Shown here: positions 40,733-50,116 of the stretch, piece by piece
How the letters are laid out: the number at the start of each line of letters is the position of its first letter
Numbering within the stretch: position 1 is the first letter of the stretch
Origin: Streptomyces sp. CNH099
GTDB lineage: Bacteria; Actinomycetota; Actinomycetes; Streptomycetales; Streptomycetaceae
Length of the DNA stretch: 64,000 bases
Direction: 5' to 3'
Assembly (NCBI GenBank): GCA_000514715.1
Contig: KI911459.1
Location: forward strand, 615,594-679,593
Program-made: the position numbers and the translations under genes
The notes under the pieces: generated by a model
Told to the model about the DNA's origin: nothing
The model's input: the letters and a program-made list of their open reading frames with translations, nothing else
Databases searched by the model: none

Positions 40733-41875
40733 GTGACCGCCAGCGCACAGCACCCGCCCGCCGCGCCCGGCGGCGCCCTGCCCACCCTCGACGTCGACCG
40801 CAGCGACCCCGGCGCGCGCGCCTGGCTGCAGGAGGCCGTCCGCAGGGTGCAGGCCGACGCGAACCGCACCGCCGACACCCACCTGCTCCGCTTCCCGCTG
40901 CCCGAGCGCTGGGGCATCGACCTGTACCTCAAGGACGAGTCCACCCACCCCACCGGCAGCCTCAAGCACCGCCTCGCGCGCTCGCTGTTCCTCTACGGGC
41001 TGTGCAACGGCTGGATCCGCCCCGGCAAGCCCGTCATCGAGGCGTCCTCCGGCTCCACCGCCGTCTCCGAGGCGTACTTCGCCGACCTGATCGGCGTGCC
41101 CTTCATCGCGGTGATGCCGCGCACCACCAGCCGGGAGAAGACCCGTCTCATCGAGTTCCACGGCGGCACCTGCCATCTGGTGGACGACCCGCGGACGGTG
41201 TACGAGGTGTCGGCCCGGCTGGCCGAGGAGACCGGCGGCCACTACATGGACCAGTTCACCTACGCCGAGCGGGCGACGGACTGGCGCGGCAACAACAACA
41301 TCGCCGAGTCGATCTACCACCAGCTGCGCCGCGAGCGCTACCCCCGGCCCGCGTGGATCGTCGCCACCGCCGGCACCGGCGGCACCTCCGCCACCATCGC
41401 CCGCTACGTGCGCTATCTGCAGTACGACACCCGCGTCTGCGTCGCCGACCCGGAGAACTCCTGCTTCTTCGCCGGCTGGGAGAGCGGCGACGCCGACGTC
41501 GTCTGCGACAGCGCTTCGCGCATCGAGGGCATCGGCCGGCCGCGGATGGAGCCCAGCTTCCTGCCCGCGACCATCGACCGGATGATGAAGGTGCCCGACG
41601 CCGCCAGCGTGGCGGCCGTACGCGCGCTGGAGCGGGCCATCGGGCGCAAGGCCGGCGGCTCGACCGGCACGGGGCTGTGGAGCGCGCTGAAGATCGTCGC
41701 GGAGATGGCGGCGTCCGGCGGCACCGGCAGCGTCGTCACGCTGATCTGCGACCCCGGCGACCGCTACCTCGACAAGTACTACTCCGACGACTGGCTCGCC
41801 GAGCAGGGCCTCGACATCGGCCCGTACGCCGCGCACCTCGACGGCTTCCTCGCCACGGGCCGCTGGGACTGCTGA
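40733..41875 (+). CDS. PLP-dependent cysteine synthase-family protein (Cds1-like cysteine desulfhydrase)
   Basis: This 380-residue fold-type II PLP enzyme has its PLP lysine at residue 78 in HPTGSLKHRLA, a cofactor-binding Asn/Ser loop in EASSGSTAVSEAYFA and a phosphate-binding GTGGTSATIARY. Its length and C-terminal part resemble mycobacterial Cds1, which degrades L-cysteine to pyruvate, ammonia and H2S, rather than CysK/CysM. The conserved DPENSCFFAGWESGD matches that subgroup. The transcript is probably leaderless. It is convergent with the DeoR regulator after 34 bases. Confidence 0.85.
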   Translation: MTASAQHPPAAPGGALPTLDVDRSDPGARAWLQEAVRRVQADANRTADTHLLRFPLPERWGIDLYLKDESTHPTGSLKHRLARSLFLYGLCNGWIRPGKPVIEASSGSTAVSEAYFADLIGVPFIAVMPRTTSREKTRLIEFHGGTCHLVDDPRTVYEVSARLAEETGGHYMDQFTYAERATDWRGNNNIAESIYHQLRRERYPRPAWIVATAGTGGTSATIARYVRYLQYDTRVCVADPENSCFFAGWESGDADVVCDSASRIEGIGRPRMEPSFLPATIDRMMKVPDAASVAAVRALERAIGRKAGGSTGTGLWSALKIVAEMAASGGTGSVVTLICDPGDRYLDKYYSDDWLAEQGLDIGPYAAHLDGFLATGRWDC

Positions 41876-41909
41876 GCGCCCCGGCGCCCCTGCCCCCGCC
41901 CCGTCCGGC

Positions 41910-42731
41910 TCAGCCCTCCGCCGGCTCCTGCGGCTCGCCCGCGACCACGACCTCCGGCAGGTGCTCCGCCATCTCCGCGCGCGCCTCCGCGCGCACCCCG
42001 GGGTCCGTGACCAGCGCGTCCACCGAGTCCAGCGAGGCGAAGGAACTCAGGCCCACCGTGCCCCACTTGGTGTGGTCGGCGACGACCACGACCCGCCGCG
42101 CCGCCCGCACCAGATGGCGGTTGGTCTCCGCCTCCGCCAGGTTCGGCGTGGAGAGCCCCGCCTGCACCGATATCCCGTGCACCCCGAGGAACAGCACGTC
42201 GAAGTGGAGCGTGCGGATCGCCTGGTCGGTCACCGGGCCGACCAGCGAGTCCGACGGGGTACGCACCCCGCCCGTCAGCACGACCGTCGCGCCGCGCGCA
42301 CCCGGCTGCTGGGCGGCGTAGAACACGTCGGCGACCCGTACCGAGTTGGTCACCACCGTCAGGTCCGGCACCTCCACCAGGTGCCGCGCCAGCGCGAACG
42401 TCGTCGTCCCGCCGGAGAGCGCGATCGCCGCGCCCGGCGCCACCATCTGGGCCGCCGCCCGCGCGATCTCCTCCTTCGCGCCCGTCTCCCGGGAGGACTT
42501 GGCCTCGAAGCCCGGCTCGTGCGTGCTCGCCTCGGCCAGCGGCACCGCGCCGCCGTGCACCTTCTCCACGACCCCCTGGCGCGCGAGCGCGTCGAGGTCG
42601 CGCCGGATGGTCATGTCCGAGACGTTCAGCCGGCGCGTCAGCTCGTTCACCCGCACCCCGCCGCGGCGCCGGACCTCGTCCAGGATGAGGGCCCGGCGCT
42701 GCTCCGCGAGCAGGTTCTGGTGGTCGCTCAC
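41910..42731 (-). CDS. DeoR/GlpR-family transcriptional regulator
   Basis: This 273-residue repressor has a DeoR winged helix at the N terminus (RRRGGVRVNELTRRLNVSDM then TIRRDLDAL) and a sugar-phosphate-sensing DeoRC domain (ALSGGTTTFALARHL, TNSVRVADV, TGGVRTPSDSLVGP, KWGTVGLSSFA). GTG 42731 is chosen at VSDHQNLL; the frame runs further upstream without a good start. It probably controls a sugar-catabolic operon, not obviously one of its neighbours. Confidence 0.92.
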   Translation of the reverse strand: MSDHQNLLAEQRRALILDEVRRRGGVRVNELTRRLNVSDMTIRRDLDALARQGVVEKVHGGAVPLAEASTHEPGFEAKSSRETGAKEEIARAAAQMVAPGAAIALSGGTTTFALARHLVEVPDLTVVTNSVRVADVFYAAQQPGARGATVVLTGGVRTPSDSLVGPVTDQAIRTLHFDVLFLGVHGISVQAGLSTPNLAEAETNRHLVRAARRVVVVADHTKWGTVGLSSFASLDSVDALVTDPGVRAEARAEMAEHLPEVVVAGEPQEPAEG

Positions 42732-42910
42732 GCCTTCGCCCTTCGTCCCGGGGTCCCTTGTCCGGGTCATCCTCCCATGCGGGTACGTCACGGGGTGGCG
42801 GGTGTTCGCCCACCGAGGCGACCCCCCGCGTCACGATTCTGCTTCGCCTTCCGCGCGGGAAGCTGCACCGGAGAGCCGATACCGGGATGCTGGTTCCCGG
42901 CATCTGACGC

Positions 42911-45511
42911 ATGACGGCACGGGGGGCGAGAGGCATGCAGCCGGAGGCGCTGAGCGCCAGGGGGAAGACGGCGGGGCCGGCCGGTGCGGGCGGCGTCGCG
43001 CCGCGGCCGGCGCTGGAGCTGCTGGTCCACGGCGTGGGTGGGGCCACGCCGCAGGAGATGCTGGGCGACCCGCGCACCGAGCTGGTCACCGGCGACCGCA
43101 CGGCCGGCATCCACCGCCGCACCGCCGACGTCCGCGCGGCGGGGCGGGCGGAGCCGGCGGGAGCGGCGGAGACCGCGAAGGCGACCGGGACGGCGGGGGA
43201 GCCGCACGGGGAGGGCGCATCCCGTACGGAGCCGGTGCAGGAGGCGTACTGCTGGTCGAACCTGACCTCCGGCAACGGCGCCCGGGCGCTGTGGCTGGTC
43301 CTGCTGCCGTTCATGATCGCGAACCTCGCGCACTGGATGCGCCCCGCGGCCCCGTCGCGGCACCGCGCGCAGCGGGCGTACGACGTCCTGGTGCGGATCC
43401 TCGCGCTGACGCTCACCGTGCAGCTCGTGCTGGCCGCCGGCGAGGTGACGCTCGACCTGCTGGCCTGGCAGTGCGCGGGCAACGCCCACTGCGTCGCCGA
43501 CAAGTCGTGGCTCGGCTTCATGGCCGCGGACTCCGGCGGGTGGTTCGGCGCGCCCGGCCGCCGGCTCGCGCTGGCCGCGCTGGTGCCCGTGCTGCTCGCG
43601 GCGCTGCTGTGGTGGCTGTCGCGGCGCACCTGGCGCATCTACGAGTCGGCCAAGCCCGCGCCGCGCACCGCCGCGGCCGGCGGGCCCGGCGCCGGGCAGC
43701 CGGCGCTGTCGCTGCCCGGCTTCTGGTACGGGCGCCGGCTGGTGGCCCGGCTGCGGGCGGCGCACACGGCCGCCGGCCTGCTCGCCGTCGCCTCCGCGCT
43801 CCTCCCGGTCACCGCCGCCGCCGACGACGACTCCGGCGGCGGGCTGCGGGCCGTCGGCTGGGTGCTCGGGGCCCTGGCCGCGGCCGGCTGGGCCGCCGTC
43901 GTCGTCCTGGTGTGCCGCTCGGGGCGTACGGAGGCGGAGCCGGACATGGGCGAGGACCGCCGCACCGTGCGGGCCCTGCCGCTGGCCGCGCTCGCGCTGC
44001 TGGCGGCGGTGCTCGTCCACACCGCCTGGTCCCGCCCCGGCTGGGTCTCCTCCGGCCGGCTGCCCGGCACGTGGATCTTCGGCGGCCTGGCCGTGGCGCA
44101 GGGGGTGCTCGCGGCGGGGCTCGCGGTCACCGGCCTGGTGCTCCAGCGGCGCGCTGCACACCCCGACGAGGCTGCCCCGCCCGCGCTGCGCGGCCTCGGC
44201 GGGGCGTGCGTGGCGCTGCTGGCCGGCGCCGTGGCCGGGGTCTTCTCCGGCGGCGTCGCCCAGCGCGTCGCCGACTGGCTGGACCGCGGCGCCACCCCCG
44301 GCGAGAACGGCCCGCTCGCCGGCCCGCCCGTGGTGCTGTCCTGGCAGGCCACGGTCATCCCCCTCGTCGCCCTCCTCGTCCTGCTGCTCGCGCTCGCCGG
44401 CGGCTGGCGGCTGGCGGTGCTGCGCCGCCGGCTCGCCGTCGAGGTGGCCGGGCTCTACCCGGCCGAGCACCGCTACACCGCGGACAACGACCCGCGCACC
44501 GGCCGCATCGCCGGCGCCATCGCCCGGGCCCGGCTCACCGACGACGCGCCGCCCGCGATCGGCGCCGCCGCGCTGGCCACCCTGGTGCTCGGCGCGGGCG
44601 CCGTGCTCGGCGCCCTGCTCACCGGCGAGGTGCCCGGCAAGGCCGCCGACGGCGCGCCCGGACCGCTGCCCGGGCTGGCCCGGACCGGGCAGGCGCTCGG
44701 CTCCTGGATGATGGGCGCCGGGGTCATCCTGCTGCTGGCCATGGGCCGGCAGGCGTACCGGGATCCCAAGTCGCGCCGTACGATCGGCATCCTGTGGGAC
44801 GTGGGCACCTTCTGGCCGCGCGCCGCCCACCCCTTCGCGCCGCCCTGCTACGCCGAGCGCGCGGTGCCCGACCTCGCCTGGCGGACCAGCACCTGGACCG
44901 CCCGCACCGGCGGCTGCCTGGTCATCTCCGGACACTCCCAGGGCAGCGTGCTCGCCGCCGCCGCGGTCTGGCAGCTCGACCCGGACATCCGCGGCCGGGT
45001 GGCGCTGCTGACGTACGGATCACCGCTGCGCCGGCTCTACGGGCGGTGGTTCCCCGCGTACTTCGGCGACGACGCGCTGGCCGCGCTCGACCGGGAGACG
45101 CACGCCTGGCGCAACCTGTGGCGGCTGACCGACCCCATCGGCGGGCCGGTACGGCCCACGACCCCGGACGGGCGGCCCAGCGACGTCGACCGGGAGCCGC
45201 TGAAGGACCCGCTGGCCTTCGAGCGCACGGCCGCACACCCGCTCCCCGCCGCGATCAACGCGCACTCCGACTACCAGGCCGACCCGGCCTTCGCCGGCGA
45301 ACGCGCCGCGCTGCTCGACCGGATCGCCGTCGCCCCTTCGGCGCCGGTGGAGGAGTGGCCGCGGCGGGTGCCGCGGCCCGCGGCGGAGCCGGAGCGGGAG
45401 TCCGCGGCGCCGGAGTCCGCGGCGCCGGAGTCCGTGGCGCCGGAGACCGCGGAGCCGGGGACCGGGGGCGAGGCGGCGGCTCAGGGCAGCGCGGGGATGT
45501 CGTCCGCGTAG
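42911..45511 (+). CDS. large polytopic membrane protein with a GHSQG lipase-like motif
   Basis: This 866-residue protein opens with an esterase-like start (ALELLVHGVGG), has about ten hydrophobic segments between residues 120 and 630, and then a cytoplasmic region with the nucleophile-elbow motif CLVISGHSQGSVLAAAAVW (Ser676) typical of alpha/beta hydrolases. An Asp (DDAL or DREPLKDP) and His (HPLPAAINAHSDY) could complete the triad. The C-terminal tail contains short Glu-Ser-Ala-Ala-Pro repeats. The start may instead be ATG 42935, which has a better purine-rich leader. The stop overlaps the convergent AAA+ gene by 31 bases. Function unknown. Confidence 0.78.
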   Translation: MTARGARGMQPEALSARGKTAGPAGAGGVAPRPALELLVHGVGGATPQEMLGDPRTELVTGDRTAGIHRRTADVRAAGRAEPAGAAETAKATGTAGEPHGEGASRTEPVQEAYCWSNLTSGNGARALWLVLLPFMIANLAHWMRPAAPSRHRAQRAYDVLVRILALTLTVQLVLAAGEVTLDLLAWQCAGNAHCVADKSWLGFMAADSGGWFGAPGRRLALAALVPVLLAALLWWLSRRTWRIYESAKPAPRTAAAGGPGAGQPALSLPGFWYGRRLVARLRAAHTAAGLLAVASALLPVTAAADDDSGGGLRAVGWVLGALAAAGWAAVVVLVCRSGRTEAEPDMGEDRRTVRALPLAALALLAAVLVHTAWSRPGWVSSGRLPGTWIFGGLAVAQGVLAAGLAVTGLVLQRRAAHPDEAAPPALRGLGGACVALLAGAVAGVFSGGVAQRVADWLDRGATPGENGPLAGPPVVLSWQATVIPLVALLVLLLALAGGWRLAVLRRRLAVEVAGLYPAEHRYTADNDPRTGRIAGAIARARLTDDAPPAIGAAALATLVLGAGAVLGALLTGEVPGKAADGAPGPLPGLARTGQALGSWMMGAGVILLLAMGRQAYRDPKSRRTIGILWDVGTFWPRAAHPFAPPCYAERAVPDLAWRTSTWTARTGGCLVISGHSQGSVLAAAAVWQLDPDIRGRVALLTYGSPLRRLYGRWFPAYFGDDALAALDRETHAWRNLWRLTDPIGGPVRPTTPDGRPSDVDREPLKDPLAFERTAAHPLPAAINAHSDYQADPAFAGERAALLDRIAVAPSAPVEEWPRRVPRPAAEPERESAAPESAAPESVAPETAEPGTGGEAAAQGSAGMSSA

Positions 45512-47937
45512 AGCAGCGTCAGCTCGTCGGTCGTGGGGTCCGGGAGCTGGGCCACCCGGCCGGCGTGCCGCTCCACCATCGCCTCGAACGTCTGCCGCGC
45601 GGTACGGCCGTTGCCGAAGCCCGGCCCCTTCGGGACCACCGTGAAGTACTTCAGCAGCGCCTCGGCCGTGCCCTCGCCGAGCCGGTACTCGTGCTCGTCG
45701 GCCTGCTGCGCGACTATGCGCAGCAGCTCCTCCGCGGTGTAGTCGCCGAAGGTGATGGTGCGCGAGAAGCGCGACGCCACGCCGGGGTTGACGGCGAGGA
45801 ACCGCTCCATCTCCGTGGTGTACCCGGCGGCGATCACGACGACCGACTCGCGGTGGTCCTCCATCAGCTTCACCAGCGTGTCGATGGCCTCGCGGCCGAA
45901 GTCCCGGCCGGAGTCCTCCGGCGCCAGCGCGTACGCCTCGTCGATGAACAGCACGCCGCCGTGGGCCCGTTCGAACGCCTGCTGGGTGCGGATCGCCGTC
46001 GAGCCGATGTGCTCCCCGACCAGGTCCACCCGGGAGACCTCCACCAGGTGTCCGCGGTCCAGCACCCCCAGCGAGGAGAGGATCTCGCCGTACATCCGCG
46101 CCACGGTCGTCTTGCCGGTGCCGGGGGAGCCGGTGAAGACCAGATGGCGGCGGACCGAGGCGGCCTTCAGGCCCGCCTGCCGGCGCCGCCGGCCGACCTC
46201 GATCATGTCGGTCAGCGCCCGCACCTCGCGTTTGACGTTCTCCAGCCCGACCAGCGCGTCCAGCTCCGCCAGCACCTCCCGGGCCGGCCGCGCCGCGGCC
46301 TGCACCTCGGCCGCCGGCCGGGCGCCGGCCGCGCCGCCCGCCGGCTGCGGCGCGAACGCGCCGAGCAGGCCGTCCGGTTGCGGCTCGGTGCGGGCGGCGG
46401 GCACGGTGGGGCGGGCGCTCGCCGTCTCCGCGCTCTCGTCGCTCGTGCAGTCCTCGACGACGGGGCCGCCGTCGGAGCCCTCGGGGGCGGCGGGGCCGGC
46501 GTCCGCGAACTCGTAGCCGCCGCGCGCGCAGCGCTCCGTACGGCACCGGGTCAGGGCCGTCCGGCAGCCGTCGATGACGTGGAAGCCGTAGCCGAGGCTG
46601 CCGGTGACCCGGCAGCCGGTGAACGAGCCGCGGCCGGCGGCCGAGACGAACACCCCGGCCTCGGTGGGGGAGGCGATCGTGCAGCCCTCGACCGCGGGGT
46701 CGGCGCCCTTGGTGACGATGATCCCGGAGGCGACGGAGTCGACGGTGGTGTCGCGGACGGTGCCGCCGCTGCCGTGGTCGCGGAACCACGCGCCGGTCGC
46801 CGCGTCCCGGATCCGGCACTGCTCCAGCGCGACCGCGGCGCCGTCGCTCACCGACACCGCGGTGCCGCGCACCTGCGCGAGGTCGGTGTCGCTCGCCTCG
46901 ACCGCCGAGCCGCGGTCGAGGACGACGAGCGCGTCGGGCACGTCGTGCACCCGGCAGGAGGTGAACTTCGCGGCGGCGCCGTCGCTCACCCACACCGCCG
47001 GGTAGTCGCCGGTGCTGTCGTGGACCTCGCACTGCGCCGCCTCGGCGCGGGTGCCCGCGTCCCACACCGACAGGCCGTTGCGGCCGAAGCGGCGCACGGT
47101 CACCCGGGCCAGCCGCGCCTGCGCGCGCGAGCGCAGGTCCACGGCGTTCTCCGGGACGTCGTGGACCTCGCAGTCGGTGAGCCGGAGCACGGCCTCCGTG
47201 TCCAGCGAGATGCCGTCTCCGGAGGTGCGGTGCACCGTGCAGTCGCTCAGCTCCCCGGCGGCCCGGGACGTCAGCTGCACGCCGGCGCCCTTGATCTCGT
47301 AGATCTCGCAGCCCACCGCCGCCACCGTGCTGCCCTCGCCGGTGAGCAGCAGCCCGGCGCCGCCCGCGTGGTGGATGCGGCACTGCGACAGGTGCGCGCT
47401 CGAACCGCCGCGCACCGCGACCCCGCTGCGCCCGGCGGCCAGCACCTCGCAGCCCTCCAGCGCGCCGCCGGACCCGTCGGCGAACGTGACCCCCGTGCCC
47501 GCCGGGTTGTCCACGGCGCAGCGGCGGACCGTCGGCCGGGCGTCGCCGCGCACCTCGATGCCGGCGGCGGAGCGGGTGACGACCCGCAGCCCGGTCAGCT
47601 CCGGCCGGCCCGCCTCCACGAGCACCGCCGGGACCGCCGCGTCCTCCCCCTCGACGTGCAGCCCCTCGACGACCGCGGACGCCCGGACGGTCAGCGCCAC
47701 CCCGTCGGCCGGCGCGATGCGGACGGAGCCCACCGCGCCCCCCGGCCCGCGCAGCGTCACCGCCCGCTCCAGCACGACGTTCTCCCGGTACGTGCCCGGG
47801 GCCAGCGACAGCACGTCGCCGTCGCCCGCGGCCTCCAGGGCCGCGGCGAGCGACCCGTACTCGCTGGTGCGGCGGCGCCACCGCACCGCCCCCCGGGAGG
47901 CGCCGGTGTGCGTGACCTGGACGGAGCCCTGTGCCAT
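45481..47937 (-). CDS. right-handed beta-helix protein fused to a CbxX/CfxQ-type AAA+ ATPase
   Basis: This 818-residue protein has pectate-lyase-like parallel beta-helix repeats over about residues 25-480, with about 20 coils such as CRIHHAGGAGLLL and CEVHDVPENAVDLRSRA. A Pro/Ala-rich linker follows, then an AAA+ domain with VGLENVKREVRAL, Walker A GSPGTGKTT (Lys609), Walker B GGVLFIDEAYAL (Asp666) and sensor/Arg-finger region NPGVASRFSRTI. The ATPase half resembles EccA of type VII secretion and rubisco-activase-like CbxX. No signal peptide is present, so the beta-helix is cytoplasmic. It may remodel an unknown partner, perhaps the convergent membrane protein; that is speculation. Confidence 0.9.
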   Translation of the reverse strand: MAQGSVQVTHTGASRGAVRWRRRTSEYGSLAAALEAAGDGDVLSLAPGTYRENVVLERAVTLRGPGGAVGSVRIAPADGVALTVRASAVVEGLHVEGEDAAVPAVLVEAGRPELTGLRVVTRSAAGIEVRGDARPTVRRCAVDNPAGTGVTFADGSGGALEGCEVLAAGRSGVAVRGGSSAHLSQCRIHHAGGAGLLLTGEGSTVAAVGCEIYEIKGAGVQLTSRAAGELSDCTVHRTSGDGISLDTEAVLRLTDCEVHDVPENAVDLRSRAQARLARVTVRRFGRNGLSVWDAGTRAEAAQCEVHDSTGDYPAVWVSDGAAAKFTSCRVHDVPDALVVLDRGSAVEASDTDLAQVRGTAVSVSDGAAVALEQCRIRDAATGAWFRDHGSGGTVRDTTVDSVASGIIVTKGADPAVEGCTIASPTEAGVFVSAAGRGSFTGCRVTGSLGYGFHVIDGCRTALTRCRTERCARGGYEFADAGPAAPEGSDGGPVVEDCTSDESAETASARPTVPAARTEPQPDGLLGAFAPQPAGGAAGARPAAEVQAAARPAREVLAELDALVGLENVKREVRALTDMIEVGRRRRQAGLKAASVRRHLVFTGSPGTGKTTVARMYGEILSSLGVLDRGHLVEVSRVDLVGEHIGSTAIRTQQAFERAHGGVLFIDEAYALAPEDSGRDFGREAIDTLVKLMEDHRESVVVIAAGYTTEMERFLAVNPGVASRFSRTITFGDYTAEELLRIVAQQADEHEYRLGEGTAEALLKYFTVVPKGPGFGNGRTARQTFEAMVERHAGRVAQLPDPTTDELTLLYADDIPALP

Positions 47938-48034
47938 GTCCTGCTCTGCCCCCACCTCGTGCGTCGGCTTGGCTGGGGCACCACCGTAGCGCGCGCGGCG
48001 AGGCCGGCCGGCCATGTTCAGGGCCGGTCGGTGC

Positions 48035-48568
48035 TCAGTAGCGCTGTCCGTCCTGGTAGTACGGGCGGGCGTACTGGTCGGCGTACGTCTGCGGGGACGC
48101 CGGCCGGGCGGGCTGCGCCTGCTGCGGCGGCGCGGGCCGCGGCGCCACCGGCCGCATCGCCTCGTACCCGGGCGGCGGGGCCGACTGCTGCTGCGGGCGG
48201 GGCTGTTGCGGCTGCGGCCGCTGCTGCTCGTACCCCTGGTCCCAGCGCGGCTGCGCCTGCTGCGGGACGAAGGGCTGCGGCGGCGCCGGCTGCGGGGCGG
48301 GCTGGTGGCCGCCGTACGCCTGGGTGTGCGCCGGGTGCGGATGGTGCTGCACCGGAGGCGCGGGGGCCGGCGCCGGCACCGGGGCGGGCGGCAGGGCGGC
48401 GCGGGGCGCGGGCAGGGCCGGGAGGTGGTGGCCGGTGTCGTACGAGGGAACCCTGATCGGGGCGATCTGGGGAGTGCCCCGCTCTTCGACCAGGCTGTCG
48501 TAGATCGGGGTGTCCGGGAAGGCCGGCGCGGCATAGTAGCCGCCGCCGTAGGGGCGGGGGGAGGTCAT
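48035..48568 (-). CDS. Pro/Gln-rich DUF6643-like protein
   Basis: This 177-residue low-complexity protein begins MTSPRPYGGGYYAAP. It has a conserved-looking ordered segment (FPDTPIYDSLVEERGTPQIA followed by PIRVPSYDTG) and then about 120 residues dominated by Pro, Gln and Ala with Tyr. It resembles the DUF6643 proteins of Streptomyces, of unknown function; the name is from memory. It is probably intrinsically disordered and may phase-separate or bind SH3-like or wall partners. A leaderless start is likely (TAACTT 7 bases upstream). Confidence 0.75.
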   Translation of the reverse strand: MTSPRPYGGGYYAAPAFPDTPIYDSLVEERGTPQIAPIRVPSYDTGHHLPALPAPRAALPPAPVPAPAPAPPVQHHPHPAHTQAYGGHQPAPQPAPPQPFVPQQAQPRWDQGYEQQRPQPQQPRPQQQSAPPPGYEAMRPVAPRPAPPQQAQPARPASPQTYADQYARPYYQDGQRY

Positions 48569-48575
48569 ACCGCAT

Positions 48576-48581
48576 AAGTTA
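48576..48581 (-). promoter_or_regulatory. -10 box of a probable leaderless promoter
   Basis: On the minus strand TAACTT lies 7 bases before ATG 48568, in an AT-rich patch with no ribosome site. Confidence 0.5.
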
Positions 48582-48758
48582 AGCCCACGATGTGGTCGTT
48601 GGGGAGACCGATAAGAAGGTTGTTTTGCGTGTTCGAAGTGACCGACCCTCACCAATGCGAGTGAACTTGGGGAAATCGGGCTTCTTGAGGTGTTGAGATT
48701 TTGTAAAGGCCAGGTGGACGGGGGGAGTCGGGCTACCCGCGCGTAGGAAATGCGTAGC

Positions 48759-49913
48759 TCACGCGTACGTACGGCCCTTCCACGCGGCGCCCTTGCCGCG
48801 GTGGTGCCGTACGGCCGAGTCCACCGTCATGAGCAGGTAGAGCCCGGCGGTGAACGGCAGCAGCGCGGCGGCCCACGGCGGCTGCCCGTAGTACCGCAGC
48901 ACCGGCAGGTACGTCCCCGCCATCACGGCCCACGCGAGCGCCCCCGCCCCCGCGGCCGCGGGGGCGCCGCCGAGCAGCCCGGCGGCGAGCGCGAGCGGCG
49001 GCACCAGGTACACCAGCGCGAGCCCGGCGACCACCGCCGCCAGCAGCAGCGGGCTGTGCCGCAGCTGGGCGTACGCGCTGCGCGACACCATCCGCCACAG
49101 TCCGGCCAGCCGCGGGTACGGACGCACGCTGTCCACCCGCTCCGCCAGCCCCAGCCAGATCCGCCCGCCGGCGCGCTTGACGGCGCGCGCCACGGACACG
49201 TCGTCGATCAGCGCCCCGCGCACCGCCTCGGGGATGCCCGCACGGCGGGCGGTGTCCGCCCGGAGCAGCACGCAGCCGCCGGCCGCGGCGGCGGTCCTGC
49301 CGCCGACGCGGTTGACCCGGCGGAAGGGGTAGAGCTGGGCGAAGAAGTAGACGAACGCGGGCACGACGAGCCGCTCCCAGCCGGTGGCGGTGCGCAGCCG
49401 GGCCATCTGCGAGACGAGGTCGTACCCGCCGGTCTCGGCGGCGGCGACCAGCTCGCGCAGGCTCCCCGGGCGGTGGGCGATGTCGGCGTCGGTGAGCAGC
49501 AGGTACGCGGCGCCCGCCGCGTGCGCCTGCCCGATCCCGTGCCGGAGCGCCCAGAGCTTGCCGGTCCAGCCGGGCGGGGGCTCGCCGGGGGAGGAGACGG
49601 TGAGGGGCAGCGCACCGCCCCCGGCCCGCGCGGCGAGCGCGCGGGCGGTCCCGGCCGTGTCGTCGCTGCTGCCGTCGTCGACGAGGAACACCTGGGCCCG
49701 GCCCGGATACGCCTGCGCCAGCAGCGACGGCAGGCTGTCCGGCAGCACCCCGGCCTCGTCCCGCGCCGGCACGACCACGGCCACGTCGGGCCACCGCCCG
49801 GGCTCGCCCCGGCGGGGCAGCCGCACGTCGGTCCGCCAGAAGAGCCCCTGCCCCAGCAGCAGCCAGGCCCAGGCGAGCAGGGACAGCACGGCGGTCCACG
49901 ACAGGAGGGTCAC
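48759..49913 (-). CDS. HpnB-like family 2 glycosyltransferase
   Basis: This 384-residue GT2 enzyme has one N-terminal membrane helix (residues 1-22). The GT-A domain has VAVVVPARDEAGVL, LVDDGSSDDTAG and a metal-binding TDADIAH, then an acceptor-site acidic run around GALIDDVSVARAVKRAGGRI, and three C-terminal hydrophobic segments. It resembles the hopanoid-associated HpnB family, but no squalene-hopene genes are present here, so its role in hopanoid glycosylation is unproven. GTG 49913 has AGGAGGG only on the opposite strand; its own leader is GC-rich and uncertain. The repeat-rich interval lies upstream. Confidence 0.85.
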   Translation of the reverse strand: MTLLSWTAVLSLLAWAWLLLGQGLFWRTDVRLPRRGEPGRWPDVAVVVPARDEAGVLPDSLPSLLAQAYPGRAQVFLVDDGSSDDTAGTARALAARAGGGALPLTVSSPGEPPPGWTGKLWALRHGIGQAHAAGAAYLLLTDADIAHRPGSLRELVAAAETGGYDLVSQMARLRTATGWERLVVPAFVYFFAQLYPFRRVNRVGGRTAAAAGGCVLLRADTARRAGIPEAVRGALIDDVSVARAVKRAGGRIWLGLAERVDSVRPYPRLAGLWRMVSRSAYAQLRHSPLLLAAVVAGLALVYLVPPLALAAGLLGGAPAAAGAGALAWAVMAGTYLPVLRYYGQPPWAAALLPFTAGLYLLMTVDSAVRHHRGKGAAWKGRTYA

Positions 49914-50066
49914 GGCGGAAGTCTCCCGCGGCCGCCCCCGCGGTGGCGAGCACCGGGGGCGGGTCGGCGGGCCGGGCGGCGCCCGGGGCCCCTCCGGCCG
50001 GGCGCCACGGGCCCCGCCGCCCGGGCCGCGGGCGAGACGAGTGGGTCCGATCCCCCGCCTGCGGCT

Positions 50067-50107
50067 GGGGGCACCGCCCATGCGCGCGCAAGCGCGCCAT
50101 GGAGGAG
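50067..50107 (+). repeat. repeat-family copy, forward
   Basis: It begins GGGGGCACCGCCCATG, has a GCGCGC-AA-GCGCGC hairpin centre and ends CATGGAGGAG. Length 41 bases. Confidence 0.7.
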
Positions 50108-50116
50108 CCTGGCACG

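Noticed and set aside
45481..47937. EccA-like ATPase as part of a type VII secretion cluster
   Set aside because: No EccB, EccC, EccD, EccE, mycosin or WXG100 gene is present in the window.
42346..48456. Six-kilobase open frame on the plus strand
   Set aside because: It overlaps four motif-supported genes, has an Arg/Ala/Gly-dominated composition and no family signal; it is a GC artefact.
48759..49913. Hopanoid biosynthesis cluster suggested by the HpnB-like glycosyltransferase
   Set aside because: No squalene synthase, HpnH, HpnG or squalene-hopene cyclase gene is near; only the family resemblance stands.
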